DNA of 7,760 nucleotides, from the NCBI GenBank assembly GCA_046263195.1, contig JBHELG010000066.1, positions 1 to 7,760 on the forward strand, written 5' to 3'. Within the stretch, counting starts at the first letter, position 1; every line of letters begins with the position of its first letter. The notes under the pieces were generated by a model. That model saw only the letters and a list, made by a program, of their open reading frames with translations. It had not been told where the DNA came from and ran no database searches. Made by a program: the position numbers and the translations under genes. Below, one piece after another: positions 1 through 6,884 of the stretch. This stretch comes from JBHELG01 sp046263195 (GTDB lineage: Bacteria > Actinomycetota > Nitriliruptoria > Nitriliruptorales > JAHWKO01).

Positions 1-3000
1 CCGCGATGCCGAGTTCCTGTCGAATTCGCTGGTGCCACAGCTCCGCGAGGGCCTCGGCCATCTCGACCCCGAAGCCGTGCGCGAACAGGTAGTCCTGATA
101 GCTGTCAGACGCGAAGAGCTCCGCCGCAACAGTGCTGATGCGGCGGCCCATGGTCACGACCTGGATGCCGAGCACGTCGATCTCGCCGGAGCTGACATCG
201 CGCCAGAAGTCGGCCAGGCACAGAAACCGACCCCGAGACTGTCGCGGGAAGGTGAAGCGTTCCAGCTCCACCTCCCCCGGTCGCGCCCCGTCCCAGACGA
301 TGAGGTCATCCCCGTCCGAGTTGCACGGGTAGTAGCCGTAGGCGACCTCTGGCACGACGATCTTGTCGGCCTTCGCCCGAGCGATCCACTCCCGCAGCAC
401 CGGCCTCGCGTGCTGCTCGAGGAATGCCTCGTACTCCTGCGACTTGCGGCCGCCGGGCGTGAAGCCCCACTGGTTACGGAACAGAGCGACCTCGTTGACG
501 AGCGGCCAGACCTCGTCGAAGGGGATGCCACGCACCACGCGCTGTCCCCAGAACGGGGGCGTCGGGACCTCCACATCGTGGGCGACCGCCGACTTGGGGC
601 GGCCCTGCCGGTCGACGCGGGGCGGGGCCTGATCCTTGGGAAGACGGCGTTGGGGGAAGCGCTTCTGTACCGGTTCGACCAGCTCAGCGGGAAGGGGCGT
701 GCCGACTCGCTTCGCCTCCATGAGGACGTCAAGGGTTTTCAGCCCCTCGAACGCGTCCCGGCAGTAGAAGACCTGACCCTTGTAGAGCTCGCGAAGATCG
801 TCCTCCACGTAGCTGCGGGTCAGGGCCGCACCCCCGAGAAGGACCGGGTAGTGGTGGAGGTTGCGCCGGTTCAGCTCTTCGAGGTTGTCCCGCATCACGA
901 CCGTGGACTTCACGAGGAGGCCGGACAGGCCGATGGCGTCGGTGGCCTCGGACTCGGCGGCGGTGATGATCTGGTCGATGGGCTGCTTGATACCGAGATT
1001 GACGGTGTCGTAGCCGTTGTTGCGCAGGATGATGTCAACGAGGTTCTTGCCGATGTCGTGGACGTCACCCTTCACGGTCGCCAGCACGATCCGGCCCTTC
1101 CCGCTCGCCTCCCCCTGCTCCATGTGGGGCTCGAGATAGGCCACGGCGGTCTTCATCGCTTCGGCGCTCTGCAGCACGAACGGCAGCTGCATCTGCCCCG
1201 ACCCGAACAGGTCCCCGACCACCTTCATGCCCTCGAGGAGGAACTCGTTCACGATGGTGAGGGCCGGCCAGTGCTGCAGTGCCTCCTCGAGATCGGCTTC
1301 GATCCCGTCGCGATCACCGTCGATGATGCGCCACTTCAGCCGCTCCTCGAGAGGAAGCGCGGCGAGGCGCTCGCGGGTGTCCTTCTTCTCCGTTGCGCCT
1401 TCGAACAGCTCCATCATGCGCATGAGGGGGTCGTAGCCCGCCCGGCGCTGGTCGAGGACGAGGTCGCGGGCGACCTCGACATGTTCTTCGGGGATGCGGT
1501 GGAGGGGGAGGATCTTCGCCGCGTTCACGATCGCCGCGTCGAGGCCGCGCTCGATCGCCATGTGCAGGAACACCGAGTTGAGGACCTGGCGCGCGGCCGG
1601 CGACAGCCCGAACGAGACATTGGAAACGCCGAGCACCGTGTAGCAGCCGGGGATCTCCGCCTTCACACGCTCGATCGCCTCGAGCGTGGCGATACCGTCC
1701 TTGCGCAGGTCCTCCTGGCCGCTGCCGAGTGGGAACGTGAGCGTGTCGAAGATAAGGTCGGCGGGCTCGAGGCCGTACTCGTCGACCGCGATGTCCGCAA
1801 CCCGCTTGCACACGTCGACCTTCCATCCCACGTCGCGGGCCTGGCCCCGCTCGTCGATGGCCAGGACGATGACCGCGGCGCCGTAGCGGCGGGCGAGTGG
1901 CAGCAGGCGATCGGCTTTCGTCCGCCCGTCCTCGAGGTTGACCGAGTTGATGACCGCCCGGCCACCGATGCGGACGAGCGCTGACTCGATGACCTCCGGC
2001 TCGGTGGAATCGATGACGAGCGGGAGGGTGGAGACGGTCGCGAGCCGGTTCACCACCTCGGTCATGTCGCGGGGTCCGTTGCGTCCGACGTAGTCGACGT
2101 TCACGTCGAGGACGTGCGCGCCCTCGCGGGTCTGGGAGCGGGCGAGTTGGACCATCGCGTCCCAGTCCTCGGCAAGCAGCATCTCGCGGAACGCCTTCGA
2201 CCCGTTCGCGTTGAGTCGCTCGCCGATGACGAGGAAGGACGTCTCCTGCTCGATCGGCTGGGCCGAATAGAGAGAGGCGAGAGACGGTTGGAAGGCGACC
2301 TCGCGTGGCGGGAGGAGGCGTCCGGCCAACCGTTCGACGACGGCCGCGAGATGCTCTGGCGTGGTGCCACAGCAGCCGCCGACGACCGCGACACCAAGGT
2401 CGGCGGTGAACTCGTCGAGGGCATCGGCAAGCTGGGCGGGCGTGAGCGGATAGCGGGTGCCCCCGGAGACCATCTCGGGGATGCCGGCGTTCGGGATCAC
2501 GCTGATCGGCAGACGAGAATGGCGTGTCAGAGTCCGGAGGTGCTCCCGCATGTCCTCAGGGCCCGTGGCGCAGTTCATCCCCAGCACGTCGATGGCGAGG
2601 GGGTCGAGCGCCGCGACGGCGGCCAGCGGTTCGGTGCCGAGGAGCATCGTGTTGATGTCCTTCTCCACCGTGAACTGCACCATGAGCGGGACGCGTTCTC
2701 CGCGAGCGACGAACACGTCGAGGCAGGCAGACACCGCGGCCTTGACTTGGAGCAGGTCGAAGCAGGTCTCGACGAGGAGCACATCGGCTCCGCCTTCGAG
2801 CAGCCCCCGCACCTGGGTGCGATAGCCCTCCTCCATCGTGGGCAGATCGATGTAGTCCTTCGTGGCCGCTGGGTCCTTGCCGAGACTCAGCGTGGGGGAG
2901 CGGGTACCCGGCCCCATGGAGCCGACGACCCAGCGCGGCCGGTCCGAGGAGACGTAACGGTCGCAGACGCGGCGGGCGAGCTGAGCCGCGAGGCGGTTCA

Positions 3001-3298
3001 GCTCGAAGCACTCGTCAGCCAGGCCGTATTCTGCGAGCACCCAGGGCGCTCCGCCGAACGTGTCGGTCTCGACCGCGTCGCAGCCGACCTCGAGGAACGA
3101 GGTGTGGATCGTCTCGATGACGTCGGGGCGGGTGCGTACGAGCACCTCGTTGCAGCCCTCGAGTTCGGGGCCTCCGAAGTCGTCGGGGCCGAGCTCGCGT
3201 TCTTGGATCGAGGTGCCCATTGCACCGTCGAAGACGACCACCCGCTCACGGATGGCCTGCAGAAACGAGTCTTCGCGGGGCGGAGGGCGGGCGGGCAT
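1..3298 (-). CDS. metH: Cobalamin-dependent methionine synthase (5-methyltetrahydrofolate-homocysteine methyltransferase), 3' end cut by window
   Basis: This cytoplasmic enzyme moves a methyl group from 5-methyltetrahydrofolate to homocysteine through bound cobalamin, making methionine and tetrahydrofolate. The minus frame stays open from ATG 3298-3296 to the left edge, giving 1099 codons. E. coli MetH has about 1227 residues, so roughly the last 100 are missing. Domains in order: homocysteine-binding barrel (about 15-325) with DGAMGTS near the N-terminus and zinc-ligand cysteines C243, C309 and C310 (NCATGP, GGCCGTT); pterin-binding barrel (about 350-610) opening with IGERLNANGSK; cobalamin cap (about 635-725); B12 domain with the GDVHDIG signature, cobalt-ligand His at 747; and a reactivation (AdoMet) domain from about 905. 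Cysteine and histidine positions closely match E. coli numbering, which supports this start, although no strong Shine-Dalgarno precedes it. No frameshift is apparent. It is transcribed divergently from the HAD gene. Identification is secure. Confidence 0.96.
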   Translation of the reverse strand, partial: MPARPPPREDSFLQAIRERVVVFDGAMGTSIQERELGPDDFGGPELEGCNEVLVRTRPDVIETIHTSFLEVGCDAVETDTFGGAPWVLAEYGLADECFELNRLAAQLARRVCDRYVSSDRPRWVVGSMGPGTRSPTLSLGKDPAATKDYIDLPTMEEGYRTQVRGLLEGGADVLLVETCFDLLQVKAAVSACLDVFVARGERVPLMVQFTVEKDINTMLLGTEPLAAVAALDPLAIDVLGMNCATGPEDMREHLRTLTRHSRLPISVIPNAGIPEMVSGGTRYPLTPAQLADALDEFTADLGVAVVGGCCGTTPEHLAAVVERLAGRLLPPREVAFQPSLASLYSAQPIEQETSFLVIGERLNANGSKAFREMLLAEDWDAMVQLARSQTREGAHVLDVNVDYVGRNGPRDMTEVVNRLATVSTLPLVIDSTEPEVIESALVRIGGRAVINSVNLEDGRTKADRLLPLARRYGAAVIVLAIDERGQARDVGWKVDVCKRVADIAVDEYGLEPADLIFDTLTFPLGSGQEDLRKDGIATLEAIERVKAEIPGCYTVLGVSNVSFGLSPAARQVLNSVFLHMAIERGLDAAIVNAAKILPLHRIPEEHVEVARDLVLDQRRAGYDPLMRMMELFEGATEKKDTRERLAALPLEERLKWRIIDGDRDGIEADLEEALQHWPALTIVNEFLLEGMKVVGDLFGSGQMQLPFVLQSAEAMKTAVAYLEPHMEQGEASGKGRIVLATVKGDVHDIGKNLVDIILRNNGYDTVNLGIKQPIDQIITAAESEATDAIGLSGLLVKSTVVMRDNLEELNRRNLHHYPVLLGGAALTRSYVEDDLRELYKGQVFYCRDAFEGLKTLDVLMEAKRVGTPLPAELVEPVQKRFPQRRLPKDQAPPRVDRQGRPKSAVAHDVEVPTPPFWGQRVVRGIPFDEVWPLVNEVALFRNQWGFTPGGRKSQEYEAFLEQHARPVLREWIARAKADKIVVPEVAYGYYPCNSDGDDLIVWDGARPGEVELERFTFPRQSRGRFLCLADFWRDVSSGEIDVLGIQVVTMGRRISTVAAELFASDSYQDYLFAHGFGVEMAEALAELWHQRIRQELGIA

Positions 3299-3386
3299 GG
3301 GCGCAAGGGTACGGGTGCGCGCAAGGCGATGCAGCCGGAGCGCCAGGGATCATCTGGCAGCGAGCTGGGCCCCGTGCCTCCATTCG

Positions 3387-3412
3387 GCAGCGTGGTGACA
3401 GCGTCACGCTGC
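3387..3412. promoter_or_regulatory. Inverted repeat, possible operator for metH or the HAD gene
   Basis: Arms GCAGCGTG (3387-3394) and CACGCTGC (3405-3412) are perfect 8-base complements around a 10-base spacer. Nested inside, GTGAC (3395-3399) and GTCAC (3403-3407) form a second, mutually exclusive inverted repeat. The site lies about 90 bases upstream of the metH start and about 195 bases upstream of the HAD start. That placement suits a repressor or activator site, or a hairpin in the metH leader. No known regulator motif was recognised. Confidence 0.35.
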
Positions 3413-3594
3413 GACAATTCCGCTTGCGCCGAGCCCCAGAGGGCCCAGTGTCTGATTTCCCCCTTCGAGGACTCTGCTCGGGTTTTCCGGCATGCTGTGG
3501 CGATCGGGCGAAGACCCTTAGCTCGTCCGGATGTGGTGCGCAAACCGTCGACGCGACCCGAGTACACGTGCCACCATCCGCTTTAGCCGGCCCT

Positions 3595-3600
3595 GGGAGG
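3595..3600 (+). promoter_or_regulatory. Ribosome binding site deciding the HAD start
   Basis: GGGAGG ends five bases before ATG 3606. This spacing selects that ATG over an in-frame ATG at 3531, which would add 25 residues unlike any HAD N-terminus, and over GTG 3600, which overlaps the site itself. Confidence 0.8.
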
Positions 3601-3605
3601 TGACA

Positions 3606-4238
3606 ATGGCGACAGAACCTGCCGTCCTCCTCGACCTCGATGGCACCCTTGTCGACTCCGTGTTCTTCCACGTCATCGCCTGGGATGAAGCGTTCCGGGA
3701 GCACGATTACGACGTGCCGCTCTGGCGCATCCACTCCTCGATCGGCATGGGCAGCTTCCGGCTCATCCCCTGGCTGTTAGGCCGCCAGGTAGAAGAGGCG
3801 GAGGAGATCTCCGCGATGCACCGCCAGCGCTTCCTCGACCGGGCCGAGAACCTTCGGCCCACGAACGGCGCCAATGCTCTCCTCGTCGACCTCGAGACCC
3901 GCGAGGTGCCGTTCCTGCTCTCGACTTCAGCGCCCACCGACGTTCGGCAGGCCCTGCTCGAGGTCCTGGGCCGCACCGACCTGGAGACGACTGACGCCGG
4001 CGACGTTCCGTCCGCGAAACCAGCCCCCCACCTCCTGCGACAGTCGGCGGCCGAGCTCGGGGTGGAGATCGCGCACTCGACCCTCGTCGGCGACTCACCC
4101 TGGGATGCGGAAGCGGCTCACCGTATTGGATTGCGGACGATCGCGGTGCGGTGCGGGGGCTTCGGCGACGAACGCCTGCGGTCAGCGGGGGCATACGACG
4201 TGGTCGACGACCCACGTGCACTCATAGGACGACTCTGA
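3606..4238 (+). CDS. HAD-superfamily hydrolase (phosphatase/phosphomutase-like), 210 aa
   Basis: This is a soluble haloacid dehalogenase-superfamily enzyme that probably removes or shifts a phosphoryl group on a small metabolite. All four HAD motifs are visible. Motif I is DLDGT, with nucleophile D10 and acid/base D12. Motif II is the Ser/Thr in LLSTSA (about S106). Motif III is K138 in AKPAP. Motif IV is GDSPWD (162-167), carrying the magnesium-binding acidic residues. Residues of about 19-85 between motifs I and II are helix-rich and fit a C1-type cap, as in beta-phosphoglucomutase and phosphoglycolate phosphatase relatives. The 210-residue length is normal for that group, and all catalytic residues are present, so it is probably active. 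The substrate cannot be read from the sequence. Leu58 uses the rare TTA codon. The gene starts about 300 bases from divergent metH and is followed by two stem-loops, so it is likely monocistronic. Confidence 0.9.
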   Translation: MATEPAVLLDLDGTLVDSVFFHVIAWDEAFREHDYDVPLWRIHSSIGMGSFRLIPWLLGRQVEEAEEISAMHRQRFLDRAENLRPTNGANALLVDLETREVPFLLSTSAPTDVRQALLEVLGRTDLETTDAGDVPSAKPAPHLLRQSAAELGVEIAHSTLVGDSPWDAEAAHRIGLRTIAVRCGGFGDERLRSAGAYDVVDDPRALIGRL

Positions 4239-4258
4239 ACAGCCAGGACCGCTTCGAT

Positions 4259-4284
4259 AGCTGTCTTAGAAGCTCAAGACAGCT
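4259..4284 (+). terminator. Stem-loop after the HAD gene, first of a tandem pair
   Basis: AGCTGTCTT (4259-4267) and AAGACAGCT (4276-4284) are perfect 9-base complements around an 8-base loop, starting 21 bases after the HAD stop. No T-run follows, which is common for terminators in high-GC actinobacteria. The stem is notably less GC-rich than its surroundings. Terminator function is inferred from position. Confidence 0.6.
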
Positions 4285-4286
4285 GA

Positions 4287-4310
4287 GCGTCGCTCCTTCC
4301 CGAGCGACGC
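4287..4310 (+). terminator. Stem-loop, second of the tandem pair
   Basis: GCGTCGCTC (4287-4295) and GAGCGACGC (4302-4310) pair perfectly over 9 bases with a 6-base loop (CTTCCC). It begins two bases after the first hairpin ends. A C-rich stretch follows rather than a T-run. Together the pair could terminate HAD transcripts or form a structured leader for the LCP gene 100 bases downstream. Confidence 0.6.
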
Positions 4311-4410
4311 CCCCGACCGGACTCAATTCCCACGCCACCGGCCCATCGCGTGCCATTCTTCGCAAGCAACGAAGCCTCGCCCAGCCCAGCCGGCGCGTGA
4401 GCCGACATAC

Positions 4411-6156
4411 ATGACCATATCTCCGCTGATACCCCGCCCCAGGCAGGACCGGCCCCACCAGCGGGTCTCCGGCCCGGCCCACGTACGCGTCGAACGTCCG
4501 CGTACGAGACGCGGCCGTCTCGACCCCTCCCGGCCAGGGGCGCTGCGAGCCGCGCTGCTTGCGATGCTGTGGCCCGGGGCTGGCCATCTCTACGCGGGGC
4601 ACTGGCACCGCGGCCTGGCCTTCGTCACCGTGACATTGGGGCTGGCGATCCTCGCGCTCGTGCCAGTGGCCGCCGGTTCGGCCCACCTCGCCGGGCTGCT
4701 TGTACGCCCCGACGTCCTCGTCGGTGCGCTCGTGTTCGACATCGCCCTGCTCAATTTCCGGCTCGTCGCTGTGATCGACGCCTACCGGCTCGCGAAGGTA
4801 CGCACCCCCAGGGGGCGTAGCGTCATCAGCTGGGCTGAGAGGCTGCGTGAGCCGGCGCGGATCGCCTCGATGGCGGGACTCGTCGGGGTTCTGGTGCTGA
4901 CCGCCGTTCCCCACCTCGCCTTCGCCTACTACGACGTCCAGGCGCAGGGCTTGCTCTCCGAGGTCTTCCCTTCCGCCGCCGAAACAGTCGAGACGTCACG
5001 GCCACCCGCCTCGGACGACCGCCCCACTTCACCCCTGCTCAAACGCGACCGGATCACAGTCCTCCTGGCCGGCGGGGACGCGGGCCCACGGCGAGAGGGA
5101 TTGCGTACCGACACGCTCGTGGTCGTCTCCCTGGCGGTGAAGACGGGGGAGGCGGCGCTTTTCAGCATCCCTCGCAACCTCATCGAGGTGCCACTCCCCT
5201 CCTGGGTGAAATCTCCCTGGCGTTGCCAGTGCTTCCCCGACCTCCTGAACAACCTCTACGAATGGGCCGAGGCGAACCCGGAGGTCGTACCGGAAGGCAT
5301 GGACCCGGGACCAGCCGTTCTCACCGGGACCATCGAGGAGCTGCTCGGCATCACCATCGACTACCACGTGCTCACCGACCTGAAGGGATTCGTGGATGCG
5401 GTCGATGCCCTCGGCGGAGTCGATGTCACCGTGTCGGAACGCATCTACGACCAGCTCGACTCTCCCGTCGCCAGCGGCGAGTGGGACGCCATCGATCTTC
5501 GTCCTGGTCGTCACCACCTCAACGGTCGAGCCGCGCTCGTCTACGTCCGAACTCGGCGTGACTCCAGCGACTACGCCCGCATCGACCGTCAGCGCTGCTT
5601 CCTGGCCGCGCTAGCAAGTCAAACCGACGCGGCAACTCTGCTGCGCGCGTTTCCCCGCCTTGCGGCAGTTGCCCGCCGCTCTCTTCAGACCGACTTCCCG
5701 GTCGAGGCCCTGCCGGACCTGGTAAAGCTCGCAACGCAAGTCGACGTCCGGGGCGTGGCAACCGTGGCGTTCACCCCTCCCACCTACATACGTGCCCGGG
5801 AGGATGGCTACCCGGTGCCGGATGTCTACAACGTCAGGCGCACGGTCACTGCCATGCTCAGGACCCCCCAAGCTGCAACCGGGGCGCGGACAGCGACAGA
5901 CGCCGGGGGGTCGGGGGCGTCCTCGGAGCGGTACGGGGCGTCCTCGGAGCGGTACGGGGATGGCGCGGCGTCCTCCGAGCGGTACGGGGATGGCGCGGCG
6001 TCCTCCGAGCGGTACGGGGATGGCGGGACGTCCTCCGAGAAGTACCGTGGGAAAACCGTGAGCGAAGCCGCCACGCCGCCGCTGTCGGCGCGGGCCACGG
6101 CAACGCCCGCGGAACCACCACCCGGCCCCCGAACCATCGCCGACACTTGCGGCTGA
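4411..6156 (+). CDS. LytR-CpsA-Psr (LCP) family envelope protein with multi-helix N-terminus and C-terminal repeats, 581 aa
   Basis: LCP proteins transfer lipid-linked glycopolymers (teichoic acid, arabinogalactan or capsule type) onto peptidoglycan, on the outer face of the membrane. A basic N-terminus (1-45) leads into a hydrophobic segment with the PGAGHLYAG motif (55-63), then likely helices at about 68-90, 100-125 and 150-173. The extracellular LCP domain spans about 212-410. It shows LLAGGDAG (218-225), RTDT (232-235), SIPRN (252-256), a VDALGGVDVTV segment (331-341) and the Arg-rich YARIDRQR (388-395), matching residues that bind pyrophosphate and magnesium in the family. After about 485 comes a low-complexity tail with five SSERYG-type repeats. 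Classic LCP proteins have one membrane helix, so this N-terminus is extended. Cysteines C272, C274, C396 and C580 would lie outside the membrane. No clear Shine-Dalgarno precedes ATG 4411, so the start is uncertain. The polymer substrate is unknown. Confidence 0.9.
   Translation: MTISPLIPRPRQDRPHQRVSGPAHVRVERPRTRRGRLDPSRPGALRAALLAMLWPGAGHLYAGHWHRGLAFVTVTLGLAILALVPVAAGSAHLAGLLVRPDVLVGALVFDIALLNFRLVAVIDAYRLAKVRTPRGRSVISWAERLREPARIASMAGLVGVLVLTAVPHLAFAYYDVQAQGLLSEVFPSAAETVETSRPPASDDRPTSPLLKRDRITVLLAGGDAGPRREGLRTDTLVVVSLAVKTGEAALFSIPRNLIEVPLPSWVKSPWRCQCFPDLLNNLYEWAEANPEVVPEGMDPGPAVLTGTIEELLGITIDYHVLTDLKGFVDAVDALGGVDVTVSERIYDQLDSPVASGEWDAIDLRPGRHHLNGRAALVYVRTRRDSSDYARIDRQRCFLAALASQTDAATLLRAFPRLAAVARRSLQTDFPVEALPDLVKLATQVDVRGVATVAFTPPTYIRAREDGYPVPDVYNVRRTVTAMLRTPQAATGARTATDAGGSGASSERYGASSERYGDGAASSERYGDGAASSERYGDGGTSSEKYRGKTVSEAATPPLSARATATPAEPPPGPRTIADTCG
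5920..6050 (+). repeat. In-frame tandem repeat in the LCP gene (one 21-base unit, three 30-base units, one partial)
   Basis: Units start at 5920, 5941, 5971, 6001 and 6031, each beginning TCCTC(C/G)GAG. The first is 21 bases, the next three are 30 bases, and the last diverges after about 20. Units 2 and 3 differ at one base, and units 3 and 4 at two. The protein repeat is SSERYGDGAA (residues 504 to about 547), which is charged, Gly/Ser-rich and probably disordered. All lengths are multiples of three, so copy-number change would keep the frame. Near-identity suggests recent slippage or unequal exchange. Confidence 0.9.
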
Positions 6157-6359
6157 AGCTGACGCCGTGCGAGCTTCCGCCTTTCGCTACCGTCAGGTGG
6201 TAGACGAAGTCAACGGGCCTTGGAAGAGGAGCGGGTCCTGGCCCTCCTGAGGTCGGGACAGGACCGGCCGAAGCCACGGTCGAAGGCCGGGCGGGTGGAG
6301 ACCAGGACGGCGACAAATGGCCCAGGACCGCGCAACGAAGGCGGACGGGACTGGTTGGC
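6157..6359. other. Intergenic region between the LCP gene and the 146-aa gene
   Basis: This gap of 203 bases has no convincing gene. It holds a short 5-base-pair inverted repeat (CTACC 6187-6191 with GGTAG 6199-6203) about 30 bases after the LCP stop, and a longer hairpin at 6234-6265. A frame that opens at ATG 6220 runs through the downstream gene in another phase and was rejected. No promoter elements could be fitted by eye. Confidence 0.4.
6234..6265 (+). terminator. Possible terminator or leader hairpin after the LCP gene
   Basis: GGTCCTG (6234-6240) pairs with CAGGACC (6259-6265). After a single G/A mismatch, CCC (6242-6244) pairs with GGG (6255-6257), leaving a 10-base loop. No T-run follows. 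It lies about 80 bases after the LCP stop and about 95 before the next gene, so it could end the LCP transcript or lie in the next gene's 5' leader. Function is inferred. Confidence 0.4.
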
Positions 6360-6800
6360 ATGTTACGGCGACGGCCTTTCCTGCCAGACGCCCTCCACTC
6401 CGCCTGGTGGACATTCGAGGAATGCGTCGAGATCATCGAAAGGGGACGGCGTCACCTGCTGGCGACGCTGCCCGCCGGCCGCGTGGAACCTGCACCGGTC
6501 GAGGTCGGCCTCGAAGCGCTCTCCCGCGCCATCAAAGAGTGTCGAGCGAGGATGGACCATTGGCATGTCCCCGACCTCACGCACATCTGGTCCCAATGCC
6601 TCGCCGCGCTTGACGAGGCGGCCGAGGCCATCCCGGTGGCGCATCGTGTCGCCGGTTCGGCGAATGAACTCGAGGATCTCCTCGCCGTCGTGAATGAGGT
6701 CGTCGAGCCGCTCGTCATGTTCGGGGAGGCCGAACGGGTCTGGCGCCGGCGTTGGCGGCTGCCGGTCGCGCGCTCATCACCGGCAGGCCCCGGGGCCTGA
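6360..6800 (+). CDS. Hypothetical protein, 146 aa, predicted helical and soluble
   Basis: I do not recognise this family. The frame is judged real because its third codon positions are strongly GC-biased across most of its length and its composition is protein-like, with alternating acidic and hydrophobic residues. Residues of about 18-37, 47-65, 75-92 and 100-122 look like amphipathic helices, suggesting a small all-helical bundle. There is no signal peptide or membrane segment. The tail (about 123-146) is Arg-, Trp- and Pro-rich and may be disordered. Tryptophans (two adjacent at 20-21, then WHV and IWSQ near the middle) are conspicuous. No good Shine-Dalgarno sits at normal spacing from ATG 6360, so the true start could differ. 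Codon 2 is TTA. The MATE gene starts 83 bases downstream on the same strand, so the two may share a transcript. No function is proposed. Confidence 0.65.
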   Translation: MLRRRPFLPDALHSAWWTFEECVEIIERGRRHLLATLPAGRVEPAPVEVGLEALSRAIKECRARMDHWHVPDLTHIWSQCLAALDEAAEAIPVAHRVAGSANELEDLLAVVNEVVEPLVMFGEAERVWRRRWRLPVARSSPAGPGA

Positions 6801-6815
6801 TCACAGGCGGATACC

Positions 6816-6820
6816 GGAGG
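6816..6820 (+). promoter_or_regulatory. Strong ribosome binding site for the 18-codon leader ORF
   Basis: GGAGG sits seven bases before ATG 6828. It is among the best Shine-Dalgarno matches in the window, yet the frame it serves closes after 18 codons. That mismatch is the main reason to take the leader ORF seriously. Confidence 0.55.
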
Positions 6821-6827
6821 CGCCGTC

Positions 6828-6884
6828 ATGGCTTCCACGACGGCGACGGGAACGAGAGGCCTCACTTTGGGACAGAGGTCGTAG
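6828..6884 (+). CDS. Putative 18-residue leader peptide overlapping the MATE start
   Basis: ATG 6828 follows a well-placed GGAGG and reads MASTTATGTRGLTLGQRS before TAG at 6882-6884. The last base of that stop is the first base of the proposed MATE start GTG (TAGTG). This is a classic arrangement for translational coupling, where ribosomes finishing one frame restart on the next. The peptide is small and polar with many Thr residues, and has no membrane character. It could be a translated regulatory leader controlling exporter synthesis. Alternatively the Shine-Dalgarno match may be chance, or an upstream frameshift may have separated it from the MATE frame. A frame this short has little statistical support by itself. 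Confidence 0.4.
   Translation: MASTTATGTRGLTLGQRS

Larger units (their letters stand above)
3299..3605. promoter_or_regulatory. Divergent intergenic region between metH and the HAD gene
   Basis: This stretch of about 300 bases separates two divergent genes, so it should carry both promoters and the metH leader. I see no convincing protein-coding frame. The clearest structure is the inverted repeat at 3387-3412. I could not fit credible -35/-10 pairs on either strand. Reading the minus strand, I did not recognise a cobalamin, SAM or SAH riboswitch, although these often control methionine genes. That negative is only as good as reading by eye. The promoter role is inferred from the divergent layout. 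Confidence 0.5.

Noticed and set aside
32..1984. Plus-strand open frame of 650 codons
   Set aside because: It lies antisense to metH, whose minus-strand translation carries clear B12-binding, cap and pterin-domain motifs. The plus frame is open only because of GC-biased codon use and has no recognisable domain.
2114..3586. Plus-strand open frame of 490 codons
   Set aside because: It is antisense to the homocysteine-binding domain of metH, which has zinc-ligand cysteines at the expected positions. The plus frame reads as low-complexity shadow.
3299..3605. Cobalamin or SAM riboswitch upstream of metH
   Set aside because: Minus-strand reading shows only a loose resemblance to B12-box bases, without the surrounding conserved helices. 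It was not strong enough to report.
5920..6050. CRISPR-like repeat array
   Set aside because: The units are contiguous, without unique spacers, and keep a protein reading frame. This is a coding tandem repeat.
5826..6146. Minus-strand frame containing repeated APSPYRSED units
   Set aside because: The repeats are the reverse-complement reading of the in-frame LCP tract. The LCP frame is continuous with a well-defined domain.
6220..6693. ATG-started plus-strand frame of 157 codons
   Set aside because: It overlaps the 146-aa gene in another phase, is Arg/Ser/Pro-rich, and lacks the GC third-position bias seen in the 6360 frame.
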